From Lysobacter alkalisoli (GTDB lineage Bacteria > Pseudomonadota > Gammaproteobacteria > Xanthomonadales > Xanthomonadaceae), in the NCBI RefSeq assembly GCF_006547045.1, contig NZ_CP041242.1:1684001-1748000 (forward strand): a stretch of DNA of 64,000 bases, written 5' to 3'. A program made the position numbers and the translations under genes. The notes beneath the pieces are model-generated. The model was not told where the DNA came from and made no database searches. It was given only the letters and a program-made list of their open reading frames with translations. Below, piece after piece: positions 6,678 to 13,905 of the stretch (the first letter of the stretch is position 1; each line of letters opens with the position of its first letter).

Positions 6678-7070
6678 ACCGGCTACGACCAGGCAGCCGC
6701 TGCCCTCAAAGATGCTGGTCAGCGCCGCCCGCAGTGCTAAGTGCTCGGAAGGTGATAGCTGGAAGGATATGAAAAGGCGCACCAATCCATCCAGTGTCTC
6801 TGCTGTATTTGGGGAAAACGTGATCTCGGCGCAGTTTGTCTTTAGCACGAACTGCGAGATACCACCGTACCCAGAGGACTCTTGGCCACACCACTCAACG
6901 TGGTAAGTGTCCATGCCCAGCTCAACGTCCTGATCGTCAAACTCGAGGGCGCGCTGAAGCATGAGATAGATATTGGTGTTGAACTCACTATCGGCGAAGC
7001 CAACCAAGTGGAACTCGCCGACGGGCTGCTCAATAGCTACGCTTTTGGCTTCAAACGCGAAAGTACCCAT
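6672..7070 (-). CDS. Cassette 14: Imm10-like immunity protein
   Basis: The 132-residue product resembles the Imm10 family of polymorphic-toxin immunity proteins: HLVGFADSEF, YLMLQRALEFDDQD, LGMDTYHVE, then a C-x-G/YGGI segment and ITFSPNTA followed by a C-terminal helix. If correct it would protect the cell against a secreted or contact-delivered toxin; no toxin gene is nearby. The start MGTFAFEAKS at 7070 is preferred; the longer frame begins inside attC 15. The assignment is by remembered pattern and needs a profile search. Confidence 0.55.
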   Translation of the reverse strand: MGTFAFEAKSVAIEQPVGEFHLVGFADSEFNTNIYLMLQRALEFDDQDVELGMDTYHVEWCGQESSGYGGISQFVLKTNCAEITFSPNTAETLDGLVRLFISFQLSPSEHLALRAALTSIFEGSGCLVVAGA

Positions 7071-7076
7071 TCCGAT

Positions 7077-7194
7077 GCCTAACGCCAGAGTTAAGCCGAC
7101 CCGCCCCGGGGCCGGTTCCGAAGCCGATGTTAACGCGGAACCACCCGGGTGCAAGCTGATCCGAAGCGGGTTCGGCTTGAACGACTTGTTAGGC
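7077..7194 (-). repeat. attC 15 (118 bp)
   Basis: Boxes GCCTAAC (7077-7083) and GTTAGGC (7188-7194). It is the long CCGGTTCC/GGAACC type with one extra G relative to the 117-bp sites. Confidence 0.92.
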
Positions 7195-7204
7195 GGCAGA
7201 TCGC

Positions 7205-7411
7205 CTACGACAATGCCACTACCATGATGAAGCCAATAGCTGTCGCAGCGACCAGAGCTGCCAATGTGATGAAGTTGATACCGCCAGCACAGTCTAGGCA
7301 GTAGGAATCACGTGCTGTGAAGTTGAGGCCGAGCAGGAAGAATATGCAGGCCAACCAGTTCACGGCACCAGGATGGGCAGGGTTTTCATGGCAGTGGCGG
7401 CATTGGGCCAT
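7205..7411 (-). CDS. Cassette 15: small zinc-ribbon-like membrane protein
   Basis: A 68-residue protein starting MAQCRHCHENPAHPG. The C-x-x-C-x-x-N motif (residues 4-7) and a second pair, YCLDCAGG, could bind one zinc ion. Two hydrophobic segments flank the second pair (near 18-31 and 46-66). Function is unknown. Around 140 bp upstream, to attC 16, has no clear gene; an 18-codon frame with MMARLGIPFL lies there and may be a leader or nothing. Confidence 0.6.
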   Translation of the reverse strand: MAQCRHCHENPAHPGAVNWLACIFFLLGLNFTARDSYCLDCAGGINFITLAALVAATAIGFIMVVALS

Positions 7412-7553
7412 TTAGGAAGATCCGTGCATGGTTATCGGGAGGAGCCGAGGGTAAACCCAGTGATGCCGAAGGGTACGCATACGTGTCAGCCAAGTGAAAG
7501 AAAGATATGGCTGAGGAAAGGAATGCCTAGACGAGCCATCATGTTTTCCTGCC

Positions 7554-7613
7554 GCCTAACGCCTGAATTAAGCCGAGTTGCGAAGCAACTTCGGCTTGAA
7601 TGAATTGTTAGGC
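7554..7613 (-). repeat. attC 16 (60 bp)
   Basis: Boxes GCCTAAC (7554-7560) and GTTAGGC (7607-7613), loop arm GTTGCGAAGCAAC. It belongs to cassette 16, which is translated into it. Confidence 0.93.
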
Positions 7614-7993
7614 CCCGGCCTGATGGAGCCTGCGAGAAGCACTATACCCAACACCGCGACTATTGGCATAAGAGTAGCGAGATAAATGTGCCAAGGAAGA
7701 GCGAACGCAGCAAGTATGGCTGCGCCCGAACCGAGGGCCAGGAAACTTGTTACTACGAATCTAGAGCGGCGAGATGCGTGGAAGAAGCGCGGACCAAGCC
7801 AAAGGCGGACACATGCACCTACAAGGCCAGCAAGACCGGCGAGTCCCAATGTCATAAGCGCAGGCTCTCGCGGCCCGACAGCGACAAGTAATGCTGCCAG
7901 TGGCCCAAGCAAGACGCATGCGACAACTAGCACGGCCACGAAGGCGCACCGAATGAGTCTGCTATCTACAAAGCTAGCGATTCTGCTCAACAA
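7568..7993 (-). CDS. Cassette 16: small membrane protein with attC-encoded tail
   Basis: A 141-residue protein beginning MLSRIASFVDSRLIRC with about four hydrophobic segments (near 15-38, 44-64, 84-101 and 104-124). It ends NNSFKPKLLRNSA, the translation of attC 16, whose GTTGC loop gives LLRNSA instead of the PLRGSA seen with other loops. No family is recognised. The start at 7993 is close to attC 17. Confidence 0.6.
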   Translation of the reverse strand: MLSRIASFVDSRLIRCAFVAVLVVACVLLGPLAALLVAVGPREPALMTLGLAGLAGLVGACVRLWLGPRFFHASRRSRFVVTSFLALGSGAAILAAFALPWHIYLATLMPIVAVLGIVLLAGSIRPGPNNSFKPKLLRNSA

Positions 7994-7996
7994 GGG

Positions 7997-8110
7997 GCCT
8001 AACGCCAGAGTTAAGCCGACCCGTGGCGGGGCGGCGGATAGGTGCTAGCGTAGCGTAAAAGCACCTAGCCGGTGCCCCGATACGGGTTCGGCTTGAACGA
8101 ATTGTTAGGC
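7997..8110 (-). repeat. attC 17 (114 bp)
   Basis: Boxes GCCTAAC (7997-8003) and GTTAGGC (8104-8110). Long arm with AGGTGCTAGC and AAGCACCTAG blocks, the attC 5 type. Confidence 0.92.
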
Positions 8111-8496
8111 CGCGGCCAGATCCGCGACAGGTACAGTGAGCCAAGCACCAGAAAGGCAAGGTAGCTGGATGCCTCCACGACGGCCATGACCCTAACCTGA
8201 GAGTCAAGTGGACCCGCGTACGTTATGAGCTCATTGATCCGTAATGTGAGTACGGGCAATGAGACGACAGCGGCAGCCAGCCATGCTTTTTTACGGAAGG
8301 CAGCGGAAAGTGGAGCCGAGACGATGATTGAAGCCGCAACAGCCCCGACCAAGGCGCAAGAAATCATGTCCACGTAGCTCCGGGGAAGATGGCTACCGAA
8401 GACAAGTGTGCGAGTGAAATGCTGTGCGTACGAATAGGCAGCAAAGGCCACGATCGTGGCTAGAAGTAGGGCAAGTGCTCGCAACAGAACTTTCAT
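8065..8496 (-). CDS. Cassette 17: small membrane protein with attC-encoded tail
   Basis: A 143-residue protein starting MKVLLRALALLLATI with hydrophobic stretches near 3-25, 41-62, 70-88 and 106-125. It ends NNSFKPNPYRGTG inside attC 17; the 114-bp site alters the usual tail. No known family is recognised and no catalytic motif is seen. The start at 8496 lies just inside attC 18. Confidence 0.6.
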   Translation of the reverse strand: MKVLLRALALLLATIVAFAAYSYAQHFTRTLVFGSHLPRSYVDMISCALVGAVAASIIVSAPLSAAFRKKAWLAAAVVSLPVLTLRINELITYAGPLDSQVRVMAVVEASSYLAFLVLGSLYLSRIWPRPNNSFKPNPYRGTG

Positions 8497-8500
8497 AGCG

Positions 8501-8614
8501 GCCTAACGCCAGAGTTAAGCCGACCCGTGGCGGGGCGGCGACTGGGTGCTAGCGTAGCGGAAAAGCACCCAGGCGGTGCCCCGATACGGGTTCGGCTTGA
8601 ACGAATTGTTAGGC
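8501..8614 (-). repeat. attC 18 (114 bp)
   Basis: Boxes GCCTAAC (8501-8507) and GTTAGGC (8608-8614). Its inner arm differs from attC 17 at a few paired positions (GGGTGCTAGC with AAGCACCCAG). Confidence 0.92.
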
Positions 8615-8898
8615 GCGTGAACGACGGACATATATAGCTACAACGGAAGCAACCGATAGCAAGGCCAGGGCAATGAAAGCTGCTATAGCGACATACAGGC
8701 CAGTGTAATCCACATGTCTACACATGCCTGCGATGCAGAAGCTCTTGGCTCCGAAATAGATGACAAGGGGAAGCTGAAAAGGCCGAGAATTCCTGAGATG
8801 AAGGCTGTTCGATGCCGTCTCGTATCAGTTCGACGCCCACTGATGATAGCGACGAGGTGAACCAGGACTACGAAGATGCTGAGAACTATCCAGCCCAT
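8609..8898 (-). pseudogene. Cassette 18: small membrane protein broken by a one-base frameshift
   Basis: The N-terminal part starts MGWIVLSIFVVLVHL at 8898 and stays open to ISGILGLFSFP. There the frame is lost, but the next register continues LVIYFGAKSFCIAGM and then a membrane segment YVAIAAFIALALLSVAS to the stop TAA of the attC 18 box. Adding one base in the G run at 8767-8770 restores a 96-residue protein with two or three membrane segments. The loss may be real or a homopolymer sequencing error. Family unknown. Confidence 0.65.
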
Positions 8899-8938
8899 CT
8901 GCCTCTCCTGGGGATGATCATGAGCCTATCCAGAGCGC

Positions 8939-8998
8939 GCCTAACGCCTGAATTAAGCCGCGCCGCGAAGCGGCGTCGGCTTGAATGAATTGTTAGAC
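8939..8998 (-). repeat. attC 19 (60 bp)
   Basis: Boxes GCCTAAC (8939-8945) and GTTAGAC (8992-8998). The variant GTTAGAC is mirrored by GTCTAAC at 9360, the other end of cassette 19. Confidence 0.93.
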
Positions 8999-9271
8999 CT
9001 TGGCCGGTCGATTGCGATAGCGCCCGAAAAGCCACCCGACTAGGAAGACCAACAAGACGCACTGAATGACTAGGACAGTATGGAACAACCAGGGCGGGGG
9101 CTCTTGCGAGTTGCCGGAGAGTATGGATGCTACATGGACCGGGAGATAGAAGGCCGGTCCAATCCAATCCAGAAGCGGAAAAATTTGTCTTTGTGCAACT
9201 AAAATGCTCGCTAGAGCAAGCACGGAACCAATAAGGAGCGACTCAGTCAGCGGGCGTTTCCAGATTTGCAT
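8993..9271 (-). CDS. Cassette 19: small membrane protein
   Basis: A 92-residue protein with membrane segments near 12-30 and 64-84 and a proline-rich loop (SQEPPPWLF). I chose the ATG at 9271 (MQIWKRPLTES) because GGGGAGA lies six bases upstream; the frame also opens at 9289. It ends GRYRNRPAKV with the stop in the attC 19 box. Family and function are unknown. Confidence 0.6.
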   Translation of the reverse strand: MQIWKRPLTESLLIGSVLALASILVAQRQIFPLLDWIGPAFYLPVHVASILSGNSQEPPPWLFHTVLVIQCVLLVFLVGWLFGRYRNRPAKV

Positions 9272-9359
9272 AAGTTCTCCCCAAGGCAAAATATCTTATC
9301 AACGACGTTGCAAACAAAAGTCCGTCCTAGGGCGTCAGGCGCTTGGTTCTTGCACCGAG

Positions 9360-9419
9360 GTCTAACGCCTGAGTTAAGCCGAGCCGCGAAGCGGCTTCGG
9401 CTTGAACGAATTGTTAGGC
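9360..9419 (-). repeat. attC 20 (60 bp)
   Basis: Boxes GTCTAAC (9360-9366) and GTTAGGC (9413-9419), loop arm GCCGCGAAGCGGC. It belongs to cassette 20. Confidence 0.93.
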
Positions 9420-9423
9420 AGCA

Positions 9424-9963
9424 TCAGTCGGATATCCAAGCGTGCTGCCACTCACCAGCTTTGAAGCAGTAGGCTACGCCGGACGACTGAGTTGCGCCGA
9501 ATACTGCCACCGAGTGCGGGCAAACAAAACTACTAACCTCTCCCGGCTCGTACGGCCCGTCAAACAAGTTGTCATATGTGCCTGGGTCCTCCGCGCTGAC
9601 GTAGAGCCGGGAACGGCCTTCCGGCCGCGCGGAAAGCTTGTGCAACTCCCATTTCTCGGCGCGAGCGAGGGCGACTACCACCAACGCGCCTGTACCCTCT
9701 TTGGCCGTCAGTCCGAGAAGCCAGTCATTGGCACCGTCACCGTCAAAGTCGGCCGTTGCGGTGCCCAAGCATTCATTCCCGCTCTGTTCTTTACTCCATG
9801 CAACCTCATCCGCAGGATTGTCAGTCACAGCGGGCAAACGGAAAAGCGGGAAGCGCTCTGTCACTCGCGCTTTCAACGTACCGAGCAATGGCGCGTGACA
9901 CGCGTCTGCAGCTACGGCAGGCAGTGCATTTAGTGCTATCAAGACTGCAAGAATGTGTCTCAT
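9424..9963 (-). CDS. Cassette 20: secreted protein with DxDGDG calcium-binding motif
   Basis: A 179-residue protein with a signal peptide (MRHILAVLIALNALPAVAA, cleavage near 19). The segment ATADFDGDGANDWLLGL is an FG-GAP/EF-hand-like loop of the type that binds calcium in repeat proteins. Four cysteines (CHAP, NECLG, FVCPH, AYCFK) could form disulfides in the periplasm. No exact family is recognised. The gene fills the cassette, ending four bases from attC 20. Confidence 0.65.
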   Translation of the reverse strand: MRHILAVLIALNALPAVAADACHAPLLGTLKARVTERFPLFRLPAVTDNPADEVAWSKEQSGNECLGTATADFDGDGANDWLLGLTAKEGTGALVVVALARAEKWELHKLSARPEGRSRLYVSAEDPGTYDNLFDGPYEPGEVSSFVCPHSVAVFGATQSSGVAYCFKAGEWQHAWISD

Positions 9964-9966
9964 GGT

Positions 9967-10083
9967 GCCTAACGCCAGAGTTAAGCCGACCCGCCCCGGG
10001 CCGGTTCCGAAGCCGATGTTAGCGTGGAACCGCCCGGGTGCAAGCTAATCCGAAGCGGGTTCGGCTTGAACGAATTGTTAGGG
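9967..10083 (-). repeat. attC 21 (117 bp)
   Basis: Boxes GCCTAAC (9967-9973) and GTTAGGG (10077-10083). The GTTAGGG variant is mirrored by CCCTAAC at 10463. Confidence 0.92.
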
Positions 10084-10471
10084 GCCAACCTTGCTACGCC
10101 GATATTTGCCAATGATGGCTCCAAGTGCTGCAGTCATAACGTAACCCCCAAGGAACGCAAATGAAGAAGTTGGGTCTAGATGCGAGAGTAGAGAAGCGGG
10201 AATTAGTGAGATGACGCCCCCAAACCCGCCACCAATAGTCCCATTCACAATGGGCTTCCGGGATGAGTTGTAGCAGAGACGTAGCCGGCAATGGCGGGAT
10301 CAGACTGCTTGTCAGTTGTATCGCGATTCCGAATAGTCCGCTATTCGGCGCTGCACCTGTGGTGGCTACTGCACTAGATGCCATGCTAATGAGGAAGGTC
10401 CCTGCAAGGAAGATTGCAAGGCCATAGCCAATTGCTTTGAGGTCGAGGGTCGTGTCATTGGCCCCTAACAC
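10078..10471 (-). pseudogene. Cassette 21: membrane protein disrupted by frameshift(s)
   Basis: The first register (from a GTG at 10471) encodes LKAIGYGLAIFLAGTF and a second hydrophobic stretch up to TSSLIP. A second register then reads AIAGYVSATTHPGSPL, and a third VNGTIGGGFGGVISLIP through GGYVMTAALGAIIG to GKYRRSKVGP and the stop in the attC 21 box. Together they give a four-segment membrane protein of about 130 residues. Two one-base losses (roughly 10255 and 10305) explain this; a single shift is less satisfying. Start codon is uncertain, since the nearby ATG is out of frame. Confidence 0.5.
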
Positions 10472-10522
10472 CTGAGTTAAGCCGAACCGCGAAGCGGTTT
10501 CGGCTTGAACGAATTGTTAGGC
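10463..10522 (-). repeat. attC 22 (60 bp)
   Basis: Boxes CCCTAAC (10463-10469) and GTTAGGC (10516-10522), loop arm ACCGCGAAGCGGT. It belongs to cassette 22. Confidence 0.93.
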
Positions 10523-10920
10523 CCGTAACGTTTTAGGCAGGCCACTCGATCGCCTTTACCATATTGCCGCGCCACATCTATGGGCAGACGCCCCGATTTG
10601 TCCGCTTGGAGAGGGTCTGCACCTTGTGAAATCAGCAAATCAATCATTTCGATGCCGCCGTGGCTCGCGGCCCAGTGGAGTGGCGACCAACCGTCCTGGT
10701 TGGCTAAACGAGTATCTGCGCCATGAGCAAGTAAGAATCGCACGACGCCCATGCGCGCATGGCCCACAGCACCGAATAATGCGCTCTCGCCAATAGAATC
10801 TTGCCAGTTCACGTCGGCACCCGCGGCGACTAGTCGCTCTACCTCCGGAAGATCGCCAGCCCATGCTGCTGCATGAAGTGGGGACTCCGCATGGCCGTCT
10901 GCTGCAGTGAGGTTGCTCAT
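10477..10920 (-). CDS. Cassette 22: ankyrin-repeat protein
   Basis: The 147-residue product has about three and a half ankyrin repeats: ESPLHAAAWAGDLPEVERLVAAGADVN, then a repeat ending AHGADTRL, then GWSPLHWAASHGG with ISQGADPLQ, then GRLPIDVARQYG. Ankyrin repeats bind proteins; no partner is suggested by the neighbours. It lacks a signal peptide, so is probably cytoplasmic. The C-terminal NNSFKPKPLRGSA is attC-encoded. Start at 10920. Confidence 0.85.
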   Translation of the reverse strand: MSNLTAADGHAESPLHAAAWAGDLPEVERLVAAGADVNWQDSIGESALFGAVGHARMGVVRFLLAHGADTRLANQDGWSPLHWAASHGGIEMIDLLISQGADPLQADKSGRLPIDVARQYGKGDRVACLKRYGPNNSFKPKPLRGSA

Positions 10921-10933
10921 ATGGTGGGCAAAG

Positions 10934-10993
10934 GCCTAACGCCTGAATTAAGCCGAGTTGCGAAGCAACTTCGGCTTGAATGAATTGTTAGGC
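10934..10993 (-). repeat. attC 23 (60 bp, family B type)
   Basis: Boxes GCCTAAC (10934-10940) and GTTAGGC (10987-10993), loop arm GTTGCGAAGCAAC. Confidence 0.93.
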
Positions 10994-11361
10994 GCTGAGG
11001 TTACCCCAGAATGCCCCGGGGCTGGCAACTGCCGCTTTGAACGTGTCCGAAGCCAGGGCAACCGTGCGCGCCCGACGACGTATCCGCTGGATGCTGCCCG
11101 AAGCGGGGGCTTTACCGACAGCCCGGCCGCGAGCTTGGCCTACGTCCGAAGCCGACAGACTGCCCGCGACCCCGTGTGAGCGCGCCTGGCAGCGTGTCCG
11201 AAGCTGTGTCCGACGCGGCGAACCCAGCCGCGCGCGAAGCGGGCGGTGGTGAAAGCACGATGGTTGTGGCTAGTGACCTGGAAACGCTAGCAGCGGAGCC
11301 GTGCGCAGCGCGGACGGCGGAGCGGGGCAGCGAAGCCAGCAACGCAAACAGCTTTTACAGC
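10994..11361 (-). mobile_element. Cassette 23: family B cassette, copy 2
   Basis: Very close to cassette 29 (few differences over 368 bp) and more distant from copies 1, 4 and 5, so family B has two subgroups: copies 2 and 3 (with ATGGTTGTGGCTAGTGAC) versus copies 1, 4 and 5 (with GTGGCTTGTAGCCC). No convincing gene; the 76-codon frame is 11112-11342. Confidence 0.75.
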
Positions 11362-11478
11362 GCCTAACGCTTGAGTTAAGCCGACCCGCCTTGGGCCGGT
11401 TCCGAAGCCGATGTTAACGCGGAACGGCCCGGCTGCAAGATGATCCGAAGCGGGTTCGGCTTGAATGAGTTGTTAGCT
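11362..11478 (-). repeat. attC 24 (117 bp)
   Basis: Boxes GCCTAAC (11362-11368) and GTTAGCT (11472-11478). It is a diverged member of the long type (CTTGGGCCGG, GGAACGGCCCGGC). Confidence 0.92.
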
Positions 11479-11877
11479 GCGTGGCGGTTGCCAGTCAACT
11501 TGGGCTTTGTAACGCCGTGTTATCGTCTGGACATCCGTGTTGTTGCAGCCTATTTGCGCAATTTTTTCAGAGACCTCTTTGTCCAGAAGCACCTTTCGGC
11601 CAGCGAGAAGTTTGTCTATCTCCGCGGGTGACTTTTTGTAATGATCTGACATGAGTATGCGCCGAACATGAGTTGTTACAGTGGCGAAGTTGGCGTCATG
11701 ACGAGCTTTGGATTGAGTATCTGGTGGGCTGCAAGCTTTGGCGGCGGCATTGGATATGACAAATTGGTCATACATGTCGAAGATGTATGGTTTTTTGCCA
11801 GTGTCCTGCGCTGCAGCGACGATGCTGGATGCAGTGGCAACAAGGGCAAGTGTGAGAGAAATTGGAAGTCTCACCAT
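11473..11877 (-). CDS. Cassette 24: secreted protein of unknown function
   Basis: A 134-residue protein with signal peptide (MVRLPISLTLALVATASS, cleavage after VAAA near residue 23). Mature part is helical with two cysteines (AKACSPPD, IGCNNTD) that may form one disulfide. ATG at 11877 was chosen; a GTG at 11889 would add four residues before the signal peptide. Family unknown. Stop in the attC 24 box. Confidence 0.6.
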   Translation of the reverse strand: MVRLPISLTLALVATASSIVAAAQDTGKKPYIFDMYDQFVISNAAAKACSPPDTQSKARHDANFATVTTHVRRILMSDHYKKSPAEIDKLLAGRKVLLDKEVSEKIAQIGCNNTDVQTITRRYKAQVDWQPPRS

Positions 11878-11906
11878 GTGGAAGCTCACAGGACTGTCCT
11901 TTTAGC

Positions 11907-11966
11907 AGCTAACGACTGAGTTAAGCCGTGCCGCGAAGCGGCATCGGCTTGAACGAACTGTTAGGC
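11907..11966 (-). repeat. attC 25 (60 bp)
   Basis: Boxes AGCTAAC (11907-11913) and GTTAGGC (11960-11966). Inner sequence GACTGAGTTAAGCCGTGCC is shared with attC 43, which serves the duplicate cassette. Confidence 0.93.
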
Positions 11967-12284
11967 CTCACCGGCCTGTCTTGGAATGCGAACCTCACTG
12001 TAGCGCATGCGAGAAAGGTCGCCTTGGGACTCTAGCCGGCCTTGAGACACTAGTGAGATAACGCGTTGAGTATAGAAGACGTCAGGGATGCCAGGAGCCA
12101 GCTCAGGAAGGGTGCCCATGGCCGTGCCAACGACAAAAGCAACCTTCCGCCAATTACGCCCCGCAGCACGCATTACGGCCGCGTCGATTGCTTGAACTTG
12201 CTCCGGCCGAAGAGCTGCGATCAGCTTGAGCGCTTCGGCATCCGGCGGTGGATCAGAAAACTCATGATCTTCTGAAGTTGTCAT
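11961..12284 (-). CDS. Cassette 25: DUF3658-like protein, copy 1
   Basis: A 107-residue soluble protein matching the DUF3658 C-terminal pattern: a helix EALKLIAALRPEQVQAID, then NWRKVAFVVG, then DVFYTQRVISLVSQGRL and GDLSRMRYSEVRIP. DUF3658 is usually attached to an N-terminal DUF1835 domain; here it stands alone. Function unknown. Cassette 43 encodes the same protein with two replacements (S10A, P76S). The stop is the TAA of the attC 25 box. Confidence 0.7.
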   Translation of the reverse strand: MTTSEDHEFSDPPPDAEALKLIAALRPEQVQAIDAAVMRAAGRNWRKVAFVVGTAMGTLPELAPGIPDVFYTQRVISLVSQGRLESQGDLSRMRYSEVRIPRQAGEA

Positions 12285-12299
12285 GACGTTCCTTGTGAG

Positions 12300-12359
12300 G
12301 CCTAACGCCTGAATTAAGCCGAGCCGCGAAGCGGCTTCGGCTTGAATGAATTGTTAGGC
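12300..12359 (-). repeat. attC 26 (60 bp)
   Basis: Boxes GCCTAAC (12300-12306) and GTTAGGC (12353-12359), loop arm GCCGCGAAGCGGC. Confidence 0.93.
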
Positions 12360-12652
12360 GGCATGACGACGATGGGCTTGTACGCCACGCGCTCTAACCA
12401 CCCGCCAAGAGGTGCTGCTGATTCTGGTGCATACAACATTGCAGCTACGACAAGGGCTGGAGCCGCCAGGATGTAAGCAAACACACCGCGCGGCCGAAGC
12501 GCGAGTGTACAGAGAGCGCCACAGCTAGGACACTTGTACTCAGAGGTCGTCTGGCTGACATGCCACCACTTTGGATTGTCACGAGGCATGCGCACTAAGT
12601 CCCGTGAGGAATCTGTTGTTGCTCCGCAGAAACTGCAAGGAAACTTGACCAT
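12314..12652 (-). CDS. Cassette 26: zinc-ribbon membrane protein with attC-encoded tail
   Basis: A 112-residue protein with two cysteine pairs, FPCSFCG (residues 6-9) and YKCPSCG (about 41-44), forming a likely zinc ribbon, followed by one membrane segment (near 56-76). It ends NNSFKPKPLRGSA from attC 26. The soluble N-terminal ribbon probably faces the cytoplasm. Function unknown. Confidence 0.65.
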   Translation of the reverse strand: MVKFPCSFCGATTDSSRDLVRMPRDNPKWWHVSQTTSEYKCPSCGALCTLALRPRGVFAYILAAPALVVAAMLYAPESAAPLGGWLERVAYKPIVVMPPNNSFKPKPLRGSA

Positions 12653-12655
12653 GCC

Positions 12656-12772
12656 GCCTAACGCCAGAGTTAAGCCGACCCGCCCCGGGCCGGTTCCGAA
12701 GCCGATGTTAACGCGGAACCACCCGGGTGCAAGCTGATCCGAAGCGGGTTCGGCTTGAACGACCTGTTAGGC
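12656..12772 (-). repeat. attC 27 (117 bp, family A type)
   Basis: Boxes GCCTAAC (12656-12662) and GTTAGGC (12766-12772). Same long type as attC 6. Confidence 0.93.
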
Positions 12773-13090
12773 GCACGGTGAAAGGCGGCGAAGTGAGGTT
12801 GTACCCGTATGCGTAACAGTGAGCCCGCCGATCAAACCCAACCGAAGGCCGACAGCACACGATAGCCCGGACCTTATTGACCGAAGCCGTGAGCGCCGCC
12901 CCCGGACCCGAGTTTGACCAATCCCTGCGCCGCCCATTTGGGCTTGGCCCACTGTCCCGGAGGCCGAGCGGCGCAATGGCCGTGGCGGCGCAGCAAGGAA
13001 CAACCGAAGGCGGCTTTTGACGCGAGGGAATGCTTGGCCGGGCAGGGAGAGTTAGCAGTGGGGACGCAATTTTGAAAGCTGCATGCCCAC
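12773..13090 (-). mobile_element. Cassette 27: family A cassette, copy 2
   Basis: The most diverged family A copy (for example CAGCACACGATAGCCCGGACC where others have CAACAGTTGGTGGCC), yet the ends and the GGCGCAGCAAGGAACAACC block are kept. No convincing gene. It is followed at the high end by the duplicated cassette 28. Confidence 0.75.
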
Positions 13091-13150
13091 GCCTAACACC
13101 TGAATTAAGCCGCGCCGCGAAGCGGCGTCGGCTTGAATGAATTGTTAGGC
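13091..13150 (-). repeat. attC 28 (60 bp)
   Basis: Boxes GCCTAAC (13091-13097) and GTTAGGC (13144-13150); identical to attC 9. Confidence 0.93.
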
Positions 13151-13405
13151 CGACCGTCCGCGCTTGAGCGCTGATGAGCCAACCCATGACCAGTATGCAA
13201 TTACAGCGGCCAGCCTAGCAAAGCCGAGATTGAGGCAGTTCTTGATATAGCCAAACCACTCAAAGGAGTTCCCAGGCTGTTGCTCGAGCAGGCGCGGCCA
13301 GCCCTCAACTTGCCAGAAGTCGGCGAATAGCCATATGGCCAACCATATAGGTGCGACCCAGCCAGAAGAGAACGCGATAAGAAGTACTTGTTTCAGATTG
13401 CGCAT
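13145..13405 (-). CDS. Cassette 28: small membrane protein, copy 2 of cassette 9
   Basis: This 86-residue protein differs from the cassette 9 product at three positions (V7, R64, S77). The arginine at 64 falls within the second membrane segment (LNLGFARLAAVIAYW), which may weaken it. Neighbouring cassettes differ from those around cassette 9, so the unit moved as a single cassette with its attC. Stop in the attC 28 box. Confidence 0.7.
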   Translation of the reverse strand: MRNLKQVLLIAFSSGWVAPIWLAIWLFADFWQVEGWPRLLEQQPGNSFEWFGYIKNCLNLGFARLAAVIAYWSWVGSSALKRGRSA

Positions 13406-13417
13406 GGTTCCCCGGCG

Positions 13418-13477
13418 GCCTAACGCCTGAATTAAGCCGAGTTGCGAAGCAACTTCGGCTTGAATGAATTGTTAGGC
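13418..13477 (-). repeat. attC 29 (60 bp, family B type)
   Basis: Boxes GCCTAAC (13418-13424) and GTTAGGC (13471-13477), loop arm GTTGCGAAGCAAC. Confidence 0.93.
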
Positions 13478-13845
13478 GCTGAGGTTACCCCAGAATGCCC
13501 CGGGGCTGGCAACTGCCGCTTTGAACGTGTCCGAAGCCTGGGCAACCGTGCGCGCCCGACGACGTATCCGCTGGATGCTGCCCGAAGCGGGGGCTTTACC
13601 GACAGCCCGGCCGCGAGCTTGGCCTACGTCCGAAGCCGACAGACTGCCCGCGACCCCGTGTGAGCGCGCCTGGCAGCGTGTCCGAAGCTGTGTCCGACGC
13701 GGCGAACCCAGCCGCGCGCGAATCGGGCGGCGGTGAAAGCACGATGGTTGTGGCTAGTGACCTGGAAACGCTAGCAGCGGAGCCGTGCGCAGCGCGGACG
13801 GCGGAGCGGGGCAGCGAAGCCAGCAACGCAAACTGCTTTTACAGC
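13478..13845 (-). mobile_element. Cassette 29: family B cassette, copy 3
   Basis: Nearly identical to cassette 23, with changes such as GCGCGCGAATCGGG in place of GCGCGCGAAGCGGG. The 76-codon frame is 13596-13826. No ribosome-binding site or recognisable protein. Confidence 0.75.
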
Positions 13846-13905
13846 GCCTAACGCCTGAATTAAGCCGAGCCGCGAAGCGGCTTCGGCTTGAATGAATTGT
13901 TAGCA
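13846..13905 (-). repeat. attC 30 (60 bp)
   Basis: Boxes GCCTAAC (13846-13852) and GTTAGCA (13899-13905). GTTAGCA is mirrored by TGCTAAC at 14281. Confidence 0.93.
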
